This document shows positions 1 to 8,381 of a stretch of 64,000 nt of DNA, in pieces (the first letter of the stretch is position 1; every line of letters begins with the position of its first letter). Both the position numbers and the translations under genes were made by a program. The notes beneath the pieces were generated by a model. That model was not told the origin of the DNA. It worked only from the letters and a program-made list of their open reading frames with translations, and searched no databases. Source of the DNA: Bog-473 sp963764305 (lineage in GTDB: Bacteria; Actinomycetota; Acidimicrobiia; Acidimicrobiales; RAAP-2); assembly GCA_963764305.1 (NCBI GenBank), contig CAVXSD010000005.1, positions 1 to 64,000 on the forward strand, in the 5' to 3' direction.

Positions 1-1190
1 TCCGGTCGGCCTCGTAGGGGTCGACGGCGAGCGGGGTGGCGGTGACCAGCTCGACGATCCCGATGTCGTTGTCGCGGAGCTCGTCGACCGGGTCGAGGCG
101 GAGCTCGTTGACGTCGAAGACGGGCCCCGACGGCGGCGATCCTCGGGGGTGACCCGTGGTGTGCTTGATCCGAAGCGGTCCCCTGCTCCGAGGGGGCCGT
201 CGCCGAACCAGCACAGGGTCGCGTCGAATTCGGCGGGGCCGCGGGGGGCTTTCGGCCGGGGCGATGAGATCGCCGCGGAGACGTCGAGGTCGTCGCGAGC
301 CGGACCGACACCGACAGCCGACCGGCGCCCGTCGAGCGGCCCGTCGAAGGTCTCGTGACCGATGGTCGGCCGGCCCTCGGGAAGGACCACGACTCGTCGC
401 CGGGCCGGAGCGGGCCGCCGCTGACCATGCCCGCGTAGCTGCGCCCGCCGCCGGGATGGCGGACCACCCACTGGACCGGGCAGCCGGGAGCCGGTGCCCC
501 GGTGGGCACCTTCCGGCGCCCACGCGCCGGCCGGGGCCCTCGAGGGCCTCGAGCAGGGTGGGTCCGTCGTACCAGGGCGCGGGTGGAGCGGTCGACGACG
601 TTGTCGCCGTGGAGGGCGGAGACGGGCACGACCGTGACGTGTCGATGCCGAGGCGCGGGCCAGGGTCGCATCTCGTCGCGACCGCCCGTAGGCGCACCGT
701 CCCAGTCGGCGAGGTCCATCTTGTTGGCGCCGACGAGCAGCTGGCGGACACCGAGGAGCGGGCGATGCAGGTGTGGCGCGGGTCTGCTCCTGCGGCCCGG
801 CGGTGGCGTCGACCACCACCACGGCCAGGTCGGCGGTGGAGGCGCCGGTGGCCATGTTCTGCGTGTACTGGACGTGCCCGGGGCAGTCGGCGATGACGAA
901 CTTCCGGCGCGGCGTGGCCGCGTAGCGGTAGGCGACGTCGATGGTGATGCCCTGCTCGCGCTCGGCCCGCAGGCCGTCGGTGACGAAGGAGAGGTCGACC
1001 TCGCCCACGCCGCGACGGGCGACGCTGGCCACGGACGCTCGAGCTGGTCGTCGAACAGCTGCCTGGTGTCGTGGAGCAGCCGGCCGATGAGCGTCGACTT
1101 GCCGTCGTCGACCGAGCCGATCGCGGCGAACCGCAGGAGGGCAGGGTCCCGCCGGGCCCGGCCCCGCCGGCCGGCGGGCGCCGGGCTCGT
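1..1190 (-). pseudogene. cysN: Sulfate adenylyltransferase large subunit (CysN), frameshifted, cut by window edge
   Basis: CysN is the GTPase subunit that drives ATP + sulfate to APS together with CysD. Read on the minus strand, the piece starting near 1190 carries the P-loop GSVDDGKST and the text that follows it in CysN (IGRLLHDTRQLFDDQLE), then the G2/G3 region (DGLRAEREQGITID, DCPGHVQYT) around 870-980. Near the window edge the elongation-factor-like C-terminal domain ends with VDVNELRLDPVDELRDNDIG-like text. These pieces lie in different frames, so several single-base indels split the gene; no long minus-strand reading frame exists here. Whether a CysC (APS kinase) domain follows cannot be seen. 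It follows cysD directly. Identity is firm; whether it is a true pseudogene or a sequence error is open. Confidence 0.85.
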
Positions 1191-1200
1191 GGACGTCGGG

Positions 1201-2195
1201 TCAGAAGTAGCCCTCGCGCTTCGGTCCTCCATCGAGGTCTCGGAGAACCGGTCGTCGGCCCGGGTCGCGCCCCGCTCGCGACATCGCGAGGCGGCGACCT
1301 CGGCGATGACCTCGTCGACGGTGTCGGCTCCCGAGCGCACGGCGCCGGTGCAGGTGGCGTCGCCGACCGTCCGGAAGCGGACGGTGAGCTCTTCGACGAC
1401 CTCGTCGCCGCGGTCGGGGAAGACCCATTCGGTCAGCGCGAGCAGCATGCCGTCGCGCTCGACGACGGGGCGCCGTGCGCGAAGTAGATCGAGGGCAGGG
1501 CGATCTCCTCGCGGGGGATGTACTGCCAGACGTCGAGCTCGGTCCAGTCCGAGAGCGGGAAGGCGCGCAGTGCTCGCCCGGGCGAACCGGGCCCTGGTAG
1601 AGCTGCCACAGCTCGGGTCGCTGCCACTGGGGTCCCACTGGCCGAAGGCGTCGCGGAACGAGAGCACCCGCTCCTTGGCCCGGGCCTTATCCTCGTCTCG
1701 TCGTGCCCCGCCGATGCTGCGTCAAATCCGGTCGTCGTTGATGGCATCGAGCAGCGTCACGGTCTGGAGGCGATTGCGCGAGCCGGCGGGCCAGGGTCGG
1801 CGACGGGCCCTGGTCGATGGAGTCCTGGACTCTGGCGACGAGAAGCGCGCGCCCTCGGCCTCGACTCGGGTGTCCCGGAAGTCGAGGACCTCGGAGAAGT
1901 TGTGGCCGGTGTCGACGTGCATGACCGGGAAGGGGAGCGCCGGGCCGAATGCCTTGTCGGCGAGATGGAGCAGGACGGCCGAATCCTTGCCTCCGCTGAA
2001 GAGCAGGACCGGGCGCTCCCACTCGGCGGCCACCTCACGGATGATGAAGATAGCCAGGGACTCCAGAAGGTCGAGGTGGCCCAGCGGGTGTTCGACGGGT
2101 CTGACCAGGGCCGTCACCGACCCGCTCGGCCGGACCACGACGGATCCCACGACGGGTTGGTCCTCTGGGGAGCGGAAGGCAGCGGCGGTGTCCAT
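1201..2195 (-). pseudogene. cysD: Sulfate adenylyltransferase small subunit (CysD), multiple frameshifts
   Basis: CysD is the PP-loop ATP-sulfurylase subunit. Starting at ATG 2195 (after GAGAGG), the first stretch reads HLDLLESLAIFIIREVAAEW, then the PP-loop LLFSGGKDSAVLLHLADKAF and PFPVMHVDTGHNFSEVLDFRD, all as in CysD. Later pieces in other frames are ARVQDSIDQG, SRNRLQTVTLLDAI, WQRPELWQLYQG, RAFPLSDWTELDVWQYIP and the C-terminal KREGYF before the stop at 1201. At least four frame changes are needed to join them. All key motifs are conserved, which favours indel errors or very recent decay over old pseudogenisation. It is co-directional with cysN, the usual operon. Confidence 0.88.
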
Positions 2196-2204
2196 GGAGC
2201 CTCT

Positions 2205-2240
2205 CAAATCATGACCATTTAGGTCATGTATACTAAAGCC
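2205..2240. promoter_or_regulatory. Divergent cysD/cysH promoter with inverted repeat
   Basis: Between the divergent cysD (start 2195) and cysH (start about 2320) lies the inverted repeat ATGACC-ATTTA-GGTCAT at 2211-2227. A -10-like TATACT for the plus strand sits at 2229-2234, partly within a GTATAC palindrome. The position suits an operator controlling both arms of the sulfate-assimilation locus; the regulator is not identifiable. Confidence 0.45.
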
Positions 2241-2319
2241 TGCATTCGGATGGGCGTCAAGCGCCGGCGGCGGGCCCCCGAGACGGCCCGATCGCCCCCC
2301 GGGAGAAAGCGAGAGATCC

Positions 2320-2997
2320 GTGGCCGAGACCAACGTGAGCGACCAGCCGATGACCGCTGAAGACCTTGCCTCGGTCAGCCGAGAGCTGAGTCAGCTCCGG
2401 CCAGTGCCGCCATCCGCTGGACAGTCGAGACCTTCGGTGACTCCCTGGTGCTGGCGGCTTCGTTCGAGGACATCGTGCTGATCGACCTGATGACAAGGTG
2501 GCACCGGCAGTTGAGGTCGTCTTCTTGGACACGGAGGCACACTTTCCCGAGACGTTGGCCTTTGTCGACGATATGCGGGAGCGCTATCGCCTCAACCTCA
2601 CGGTGACGAAGCCCGGGCCCGAAGCGGCCGCCTACCCCTGTGGGTCCGACCAGTGCTGCCAGTTCCGCAAGGTGGAGCCGCTGCGGCATGCCCTCGCAGG
2701 GAAACGGGCCTGGCTGACGTCGCTCAAGCGGTCCGATGGCCCGACTCGGGCCGATGTGCCGATCGTGAGCTGGGACGCCGGATTCGGGCTCGTGAAGATC
2801 AATCCGCTGGCTACGTGGACCGAGGATGGCATTTCGTCCTACCTCGCCGATCACCGGCTGCCTGTGCACCCTCTCACTCTCCAGGGTTACCGCTCCATCG
2901 GCTGTGCCCGACGACGCGCCCGGTGGCCGAGGGGGAGGACGCCCACGCCGGTCGCTGGGCCGGCGCCGACAAATCCGAGTGCGGCCTGCACGCCTAG
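2320..2997 (+). pseudogene. cysH: APS/PAPS reductase (CysH), frameshifted
   Basis: CysH reduces (phospho)adenylylsulfate to sulfite. The gene starts at GTG 2320 or an in-frame downstream ATG (2350). Motif pieces are AAIRWTVETFGDSLVLAASF, EVVFLDTEAHFPETLAFVDD, the Cys-Cys segment CGSDQCCQFRKVEPLRHAL, the conserved WTEDGISSYL region, GYRSIGC, and the C-terminal catalytic ECGLHA ending at 2997. Frame breaks lie near 2400, 2495 and 2906. The CC segment suggests the iron-sulfur APS-reductase type. The second pair, however, reads CAPTT in the reconstructed frame rather than the usual CxPC, exactly where a frameshift falls, so this is uncertain. The stop overlaps the GTG of the next gene. Confidence 0.85.
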
Positions 2998-4723
2998 TGC
3001 CTCGGGACCTTGACAACCCTTACGGGATGGAGTTCCGCGGCCGGCGCGACCGCGGGCTGAAGTTCATCCGGCCCTACCGCAACATCGGCGAGCTCAATCC
3101 GGTCGAGCAGCTGAAACTGTCGCGGCACCCCTTCGAGGTCGCCCGGCGGTCATCGACACCTACTCCAAACAAGGTGCCGATTCCATCAACAAGGTGCCGG
3201 GCGAGCAAGAACGACTGAAGTGGGTCGGCATGTACCCGCAGCGCCAGGGGGGCGACGCCTTCATGATGCGGATCAAGGTCCCCGGCGGCGTGATGACTGC
3301 GCCCAGGTCCGCGAGATCGGTATCGCTGCCGACGCCTTCGCCGAGGGTCCTGACGACAGCCCCGTCTTCGGGAACCGCTACGCCGACCTCACGACGAGGC
3401 AGGACATTCAGCTCCACTGGATCCGCATCGCCGACGTCCCGCGGATTTGGCAGCGTTTCTGGGATGTCGGGTTGACCACCGTGCAGGCCTGCGGCGACTC
3501 GGCCCGGAACGTCTGCTCGTGCCCCGTGTCGGGCATCGATCAGAAGGAGATCGTCGCGGCGCTGCCGGTGGCAGAGGCGATTTCGGCGTTCTTCACGGGC
3601 AACCGCGAGTACGCCACCTGCCACGCAAGTTCAAGATCGCAGTGACGGGCTGCACGGAGGACTGTGCCCGGGTCGAGATCAACGACATCGGCCTGTGGCC
3701 GGCGGAGCATGCAGACGGCACGGTCGGCTTCAACGTGCTGATCGGCGGAGGTCTCTCGGATGGCGAGCGCATGGCCTCCGACATCGACCTCTTCATCCGG
3801 CCGGACCAGGCTGTCGAACTCTGCCGAGGGGTGGCGCGACTCTTCGGCGAGCTGGGCAACCGGGAGAACCGCGGTCTGGCCCGCATGCGGTACCTCGCCG
3901 AAGAGCTCGGTCCCGAAGGGTTCCGAGCTGCCCTCGACGAGCGCACGAACTTCGCCCTGCCACCGGCCGGCCGTGAGCTGACCACCGCGTTCCGCGGCGA
4001 TCACGTGGGCGTGCACCCGCAGAAGCAGCCGGGTCTGTTCTACGTGGGTTGTTCGGTGCCGGTGGGTCCATGCACGGCATCGAACTGGTCGACTCGCGCC
4101 TGGCCGAGACGTACGGGGATGGTGGCGTGCGCATCGGGACCGATCAGAACTTCATCGTCTCCGGCGTCCCCGAGGCGCGGCTCGACGACCTGCTGGCCGA
4201 AACCCTCATGCAGACATATTCACCCTTCCCCGGGCCGTTCGAACGGGGCGTGGTGGCCTGCACCGGGTCCGAGTTCTGTCGCTTTGCGGTGGTGGAGACG
4301 AAGGAGCGAGCCGTGAAGTGGGCGCGGACGCTCGACGCGCAGCTGTCGTCGGCCGACGAGAATGGGACCGCCCGCGACGATGCCGGGGTCATCCGGATGC
4401 ACTTCTCCGGCTGCTCCGCCTCGTGCGCCCAGCCCCAGATCGCCGACATCGGCTTTCGGGGTGACATCGCGCACGTCGACGAGCACATCGAAGAGGCCGT
4501 GGACATCGGGTTGGGCGGCTCGCTCGGGCCCGACGCTGCGTTCATCGACTGGGTCGAGGGTGCGATGCCGGTTGACCGCGTGCCGGACGCGCTGCTCCGG
4601 GTGGTCACCCGCTACCGCGAGGAACATCGTCCCGGCGAGCCGTTCTACCTCTGGGCGCGCCGCACCAACGCGGACGACCTGCGGTCCACGCTGACCGGCG
4701 CCGCGCAGGCGGTCACGTCGTGA
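2997..4723 (+). pseudogene. sir: Siroheme / 4Fe-4S nitrite-sulfite reductase, frameshifted
   Basis: This is an assimilatory siroheme reductase (sulfite to sulfide in this setting). GTG 2997 overlaps the cysH stop. Pieces in order are MEFRGRRDRGLKFIRPYRNI, LKWVGMYPQRQGGDAFMMRI, the first half-domain with ACGDSARNVCSCPVSGID and KIAVTGCTEDCARVEINDIG, and the second half-domain with IGTDQNFIVSGVPEA. The cluster/siroheme cysteines are CTGSEFC (C-x5-C) and GCSASC (C-x3-C). Frame breaks lie near 3150, 3295, 3625 and 4050; from 4060 to the stop the frame is open. Total span corresponds to about 575 residues, normal for the actinobacterial NirA/SirA family. The sulfate-assimilation neighbours favour sulfite over nitrite as substrate. 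Its stop overlaps the next gene's start by three bases. Confidence 0.85.
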
Positions 4724-5955
4724 AGCGGTACCGCATCCGGGAGCAGATGAACGGGATCACTGAGCCGCCCGGCAAGGTCTGGTTCTGGGAGCTCGAGGCG
4801 GGCGTGATCCACGCCGACCGGTGCATCCAGTGCGGCACGTGCGTCGCCGTCTGCCCTTCGAACTCCATCGGGGTGAACGAGGACACGGATCTGCCGGAGT
4901 TGGTCAAGATGTGCACCGGCTGCTCGCTGTGCTGGGACTTCTGCCCCCGGGGTGGCCTCCGCTACGAGGCGCTGTGGCCGCCCTCGACTGCGGTCGCGGG
5001 CGAGGACGCCGAGGTGCAGCCCGCGCAGGTCCGCTCCGACTCGTCGGACACCTACTGGAAGATCAGCGGCGGCCCGCCGGCGGAAGGGCTGGGCGCGGTC
5101 GTGGAGTCCTATGCCGTGAGAGCGGCTGCACCGATTGACGACGTGCAAGATGGTGGTGCCGTGAGCGCGCTGTTGATCGGGCTGCTGGCCGCGGGAGAGA
5201 TCGACGGCGCTCTCGTGTCGAAGCCGAGCGCCGATCCGGACGAGCAGTGGAAGGGCATCGCGACCATTGCGACGACTGCCGACGAGATCCGCGCCGCCTC
5301 TGGCAGCTTCTACAACCAGACGATGGGGTTGGCCGAGCTCGACCTGTCCCGCTACGCCCTGCCCCCCAAGGCGCGCATCGCGGTTGTGGGAACCCCGTGC
5401 GAGGTGCAGGGACTCCGGGCGATGCAGGCGAGGCGTTGGCCGACCGGGGCACACCGGATTGACGCCGTGGTGCTGACGATCGCGCTGATGTGCACCAAGA
5501 ACTTCGACTACGAGGCGCTGACCCTGCGGGAGCTCCGTGACAAGCGCGGAGTGGACCTGGACCGGGTGTCGAAGATGGATGTGATCCGGGGCCGCATGAT
5601 CGTCGAGTACCGCGACGGGGAGCTGGCCGTCGACGAGCCGGTCAAGGACTTCCACGGCGCCGCGCTCAAGGGCTGCGACGAGTGCGCGGATTTCCTCGGT
5701 CGCTCGGCTGACATCTCGGTGGGCAGCGTCGGCTCCATGAGCGACTGGACGAGCGTCATCATCCGGACCGAGCGCGGGCGCCTCGCCTTCCAGGCCGCCC
5801 GGGCCAAGTTGGACGTCCGGGGCCTGGACGACCCTGCGGCCCTGCTGCGCCTGGACGCGCTCGACAAAAAGATCGCCGGCCGCACCCTGCAGCGCAAGCT
5901 CGACCCCGATGCACCGCTCTTCATCGACTTCGAGGAGCACGTGCAGCGCCTATGA
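4720..5955 (+). CDS. F420H2 dehydrogenase/FrhB-like iron-sulfur flavoprotein
   Basis: Intact 411-residue protein starting at a GTG that overlaps the sulfite reductase stop. The N-terminus has two 4Fe-4S ferredoxin motifs, C35-x2-C-x2-C-x3-C45 (CIQCGTCVAVCP) and C65-x2-C-x2-C-x3-C75 (CTGCSLCWDFCPRGG). These are followed by the two-part FrhB fold: VVGTPCEVQGLRAMQ in the middle and CTKNFDYEAL, KGCDECADFLGRSADISVGS later. FrhB/FpoF proteins hold FAD and clusters and take hydride from reduced coenzyme F420. Fsr of methanogens joins such a module to a sulfite reductase in one polypeptide; here the two are adjacent separate genes in the opposite order. I infer this protein feeds electrons from F420H2 to the reductase. 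An alternative is a role with a ferredoxin or another partner. Family assignment is strong, the pairing is inference. Confidence 0.85.
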   Translation: MKRYRIREQMNGITEPPGKVWFWELEAGVIHADRCIQCGTCVAVCPSNSIGVNEDTDLPELVKMCTGCSLCWDFCPRGGLRYEALWPPSTAVAGEDAEVQPAQVRSDSSDTYWKISGGPPAEGLGAVVESYAVRAAAPIDDVQDGGAVSALLIGLLAAGEIDGALVSKPSADPDEQWKGIATIATTADEIRAASGSFYNQTMGLAELDLSRYALPPKARIAVVGTPCEVQGLRAMQARRWPTGAHRIDAVVLTIALMCTKNFDYEALTLRELRDKRGVDLDRVSKMDVIRGRMIVEYRDGELAVDEPVKDFHGAALKGCDECADFLGRSADISVGSVGSMSDWTSVIIRTERGRLAFQAARAKLDVRGLDDPAALLRLDALDKKIAGRTLQRKLDPDAPLFIDFEEHVQRL

Positions 5956-5988
5956 GGGCTCTGACCGCCAGCCCGTCTACATCAGACA

Positions 5989-6318
5989 TTGACCGTCACC
6001 GCGGTGCCCGTGCTGCACGTTCCGGACGAGCCCACGAGTCGGGCCGAGGGATGGCTGGCCGCCGTCCTCGACGGACGGGAGCTCGCAGCGGTGCTGACCG
6101 AGGATGGTGACGGCGTGACGGCCTGGCTGTGGAGTCGTTGGCGGGCGCTGGCCACAACGGGCCTCGATGAGGAGGATCTCGGGGTGATCGTGCTGGGCTA
6201 CCGGCGCGAGGTCTGGCTCTGGCTGGCCGGTGAACGGACGTGGGCGCAGTGCTGCTCCGGGCTCATCGGCCGCATCAACCGGCGCCCCGCCGGTGGTGGC
6301 GGCAGCCCCGAGGCGTGA
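5989..6318 (+). CDS. Small Trp-rich conserved protein in sulfate-assimilation locus
   Basis: A 109-residue protein with a TTG start, lying 33 bases after the F420-dehydrogenase-like gene; its TGA overlaps the next gene's GTG. It is acidic in the middle and rich in Trp/Arg in the C-terminal half (AWLWSRWRAL, YRREVWLWLAGERTWAQCC). There is no signal peptide or membrane segment. I do not recognise the family. Tight coupling on both sides suggests it belongs to the same operon and may be a subunit or assembly factor, but nothing in the sequence shows a catalytic motif. Confidence 0.6.
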   Translation: MTVTAVPVLHVPDEPTSRAEGWLAAVLDGRELAAVLTEDGDGVTAWLWSRWRALATTGLDEEDLGVIVLGYRREVWLWLAGERTWAQCCSGLIGRINRRPAGGGGSPEA

Positions 6319-7112
6319 GCGGATCGGCGCCGCCTCCCGCCATCGCGCTGGGCGGCGTCACGGTGCGACGCGACGGCGTGTCCGTGTTGAGGGGGATCGA
6401 CTGGCGCGTCGAGATCGGTGACCGCTGGGTCATCCTCGGACCGAACGGGTCGGGCAAGACGACCCTGCTCCAGGTGGCCGCCGCCCGGCTGTGGCCCACG
6501 GCCGGCACGGTGGACGTACTCGGGGCCCGTCTCGGCCGGGTCGACGTGCGGACGCTGCGTCCACGTGTTGCCCTGGTGAGCGGAGCCGTCACCCGACAGC
6601 TCCGCGCCGACCTGCCCGCCCGCGACGTCGTGGCCAGCGGCCGGTATGGGGCGCTCGAGACGTGGTGGGACCCCTACACGGCGGAGGACTGGGAGAAGGC
6701 GGACGGGCTGCTTGCGGGCGGCGGGGTGGGTGAGCTCGGCGGTCGTCCGTTCGGGGTGATCTCAGAGGGTGAGCGCCAACAGGTCCTGTTGGCCCGGGCG
6801 CTGATGAGCGACCCGGAGCTGATCCTGCTCGACGAGCCGTTTGCCGGCCTCGACTTGGGCGCCCGTGAGCGCCTCCTCCTCCGTCTCACCGTGCTGGCCG
6901 CCGATCCGGCGAGCCCGCCCGTCGTCCTGGTCACCCACCACTGCGAGGAGATCCCGCCGGGGTTCACCCACGGAGCCCTCGTTGCAGACGGTGCCTTCGT
7001 GGGCGCGGGCCGGTTGCCCGAGGTCGTGACCTCGGAGCGAGTCTCGGCCTGCTTCGGGGTGACGGTGACCGTCGGATGCACCGACGGGCGGTGGTGGAGC
7101 CGCGCCACCTGA
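6315..7112 (+). CDS. ABC transporter ATP-binding protein
   Basis: ATPase subunit of about 265 residues. Walker A is GPNGSGKTT, the signature is ISEGERQQ in place of LSGGQ, and Walker B is LILLDEP; VTHHCEEI provides the switch histidine. The GTG start at 6315 overlaps the upstream stop, so it is translationally coupled to the sulfur cluster. No permease lies beside it. Stand-alone ATPases of this ModF-like type exist; without a permease the substrate cannot be named, although sulfur compounds or a metal for siroheme or iron-sulfur enzymes are reasonable guesses. Confidence 0.8.
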   Translation: MSGSAPPPAIALGGVTVRRDGVSVLRGIDWRVEIGDRWVILGPNGSGKTTLLQVAAARLWPTAGTVDVLGARLGRVDVRTLRPRVALVSGAVTRQLRADLPARDVVASGRYGALETWWDPYTAEDWEKADGLLAGGGVGELGGRPFGVISEGERQQVLLARALMSDPELILLDEPFAGLDLGARERLLLRLTVLAADPASPPVVLVTHHCEEIPPGFTHGALVADGAFVGAGRLPEVVTSERVSACFGVTVTVGCTDGRWWSRAT

Positions 7113-7243
7113 GGGGACTCGACGCCCCCTGAGCGGGCCTCAAAAAGTCCTTGCTTCGGCGCGTCGCTGGGGGTACAAACGGAGCCAGCGGAGAAGTGTC
7201 GACGAGGTCGGCGCTGTGCATTTCCCCACCATCCACCATTTGT

Positions 7244-7266
7244 AAAACCCCGTTCACTAGGGTTTT
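7244..7266 (+). terminator. Possible intrinsic terminator after the cys operon
   Basis: AAAACCC (7244-7250) pairs with GGGTTTT (7260-7266) across a 9-nt loop and is followed by a T run. The stem is weak for a high-GC genome but it lies between the ABC ATPase gene and the next start at 7295. Confidence 0.3.
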
Positions 7267-7294
7267 TCGAAGAGCGAAGGTAGGTCGTCGGGGA

Positions 7295-8005
7295 GTGACG
7301 GTTGTGATCCTGCTGGTCCTCGTAGTGCTTTTGTGGGTGGCGGTGTTAGCCCCGAGCGCGTGGCGGAGATTCGGAGAGCGCCAGGGTGTCGGATCCATCG
7401 ACCACTTCCACCACCAATTGCAGACCCTCGAGCACGCGGGGCCTAAGACCGTGGCCCCGGCATACCGCTTGCACACGGCGGTGCCCGGCGCCCGGTCGAC
7501 CGAATCGGCCACAGACCCGTTGATCGACTCGTCCCGACCGAAATTGGTGCTGCTGCGACCGACGGACAACGCGGATGCTGCCGACGTCGACGGAAACGAC
7601 GGCCGCCACTACGAGAGGGTCAGTGTGCTCGACCGCCCCGAGCCGCTTTGCCTGCCCGAGGGGAACGTGGATCGGACCTTCCCTCGTGAGCAGGCGCGGC
7701 GACGGTGTACCACGCTATTGCGCTGCCTGGGCGGCGTGGCGATCTCGACCGCGCTCATCGGGTTGTTTCCGGCGATGCACCTGGCCTGGGTGTTCACCGC
7801 TCTCACCGGGTTGGCAGCCCTCGGGCTCGTCGGGCTGATGGCCTACGCAAAGGAGCTCGAGGATCAGCAGAGCCGTCGCCGTTCGCGACGCGAAGCGACC
7901 AGACCCGTTGGGAGGGCCACGGCGAGCGATGCCGCGACGGCTGGTTACCCCGGGGCCTGGGATGATGATGACGACTACGAGGTGCACCGGGCCATAGCCC
8001 GCTGA
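7295..8005 (+). CDS. SepX/GlpR-like actinobacterial membrane protein
   Basis: A 236-residue protein from GTG 7295. The N-terminal membrane segment is VVILLVLVVLLWVAVLAPSA, followed by WRRFGERQGVGSIDHFHHQL. A long cytoplasmic-type middle region follows, then two closely spaced hydrophobic segments (LRCLGGVAISTALIGLF, LAWVFTALTGLAALGLVGLM), and an Arg-rich to Asp-rich tail. This layout (TM, conserved short motif, linker, two TMs near the C-terminus) matches the actinobacterial SepX/GLPR proteins tied to the cell-division machinery. It also ends directly upstream of a tRNA gene, a likely core-genome context. Identification is by architecture only; a generic membrane protein is the alternative. 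Confidence 0.6.
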   Translation: MTVVILLVLVVLLWVAVLAPSAWRRFGERQGVGSIDHFHHQLQTLEHAGPKTVAPAYRLHTAVPGARSTESATDPLIDSSRPKLVLLRPTDNADAADVDGNDGRHYERVSVLDRPEPLCLPEGNVDRTFPREQARRRCTTLLRCLGGVAISTALIGLFPAMHLAWVFTALTGLAALGLVGLMAYAKELEDQQSRRRSRREATRPVGRATASDAATAGYPGAWDDDDDYEVHRAIAR

Positions 8006-8062
8006 ACTGCCGTCAGGCAGCTGAACCACCACAGCCCGCTGAACCGCGACAGGCCGCTGAAC
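8001..8062 (+). repeat. Degenerate 18-bp tandem repeat, four copies of GCTGAAC
   Basis: GCTGAAC occurs at 8001, 8020, 8038 and 8056, spaced 19, 18 and 18 bases, each followed by a similar C/A-rich stretch. The first copy contains the stop codon of the upstream gene. A strong hairpin CCGGAG-AAC-CTCCGG follows at 8070-8084. Confidence 0.55.
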
Positions 8063-8151
8063 TGAGGGTCCGGAGAACCTCCGGCCGCTTCGCCGGATGA
8101 GGTCCGCAGCCCACCGGGAAGAATCCGGGGCCGACTATTCTGGGCGGTGAC

Positions 8152-8227
8152 GGGGGTGTAGCTCAGCCGGTAGAGCGCTACGTTCGCAATGTAGAGGCCG
8201 AGGGTTCGAGTCCCTTCACCTCCACCA
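8152..8227 (+). tRNA. tRNA-Ala (anticodon CGC), intact, CCA encoded
   Basis: Full cloverleaf. Acceptor GGGGGTG pairs with CACCTCC (one G-T). The D-arm stem is GCTC/GAGC, the anticodon stem CTACG/TGTAG with loop TTCGCAA (anticodon CGC, reads GCG), and the T arm GAGGG-TTCGAGT-CCCTT; discriminator A and CCA follow. Its 3' half from the anticodon stem onward is repeated at four other places in the window, which marks it as the insertion target of the islands to its right. Confidence 0.95.
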
Positions 8228-8310
8228 AAGGTCCAGGTCAGAGGCCTGAAGTGGGATCCCCTACGGTCACGTCCTTCGTCGGCGTGACCTTACGTGACCT
8301 TATCGGCCAC
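8228..8310 (+). repeat. Att cassette A: island arm next to the intact tRNA-Ala
   Basis: Directly after the tRNA CCA comes CCAGGTCAGAGGCCTGAAGT followed by GGGATCCCC and GGTCACG, a segment shared with the right side of cassettes B, C, D and F. The tandem arm GTGACCTTAC (8284-8293) and GTGACCTTAT (8294-8303) follows. This is what one expects of attL: host tRNA 5' half, element-supplied 3' half, element arm. Confidence 0.75.
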
Positions 8311-8381
8311 ATGACGAGTGAATCGAGCCATGTGAGCTGGGCGCAGTTCTATGCGTTGCACGGTCCCGTCTGGTGACGAAC

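Noticed and set aside
502..2214. Long plus-strand frame of 570 codons over the cysND region
   Set aside because: Arg/Ser-rich shadow of the frameshifted cysN and cysD genes on the other strand.
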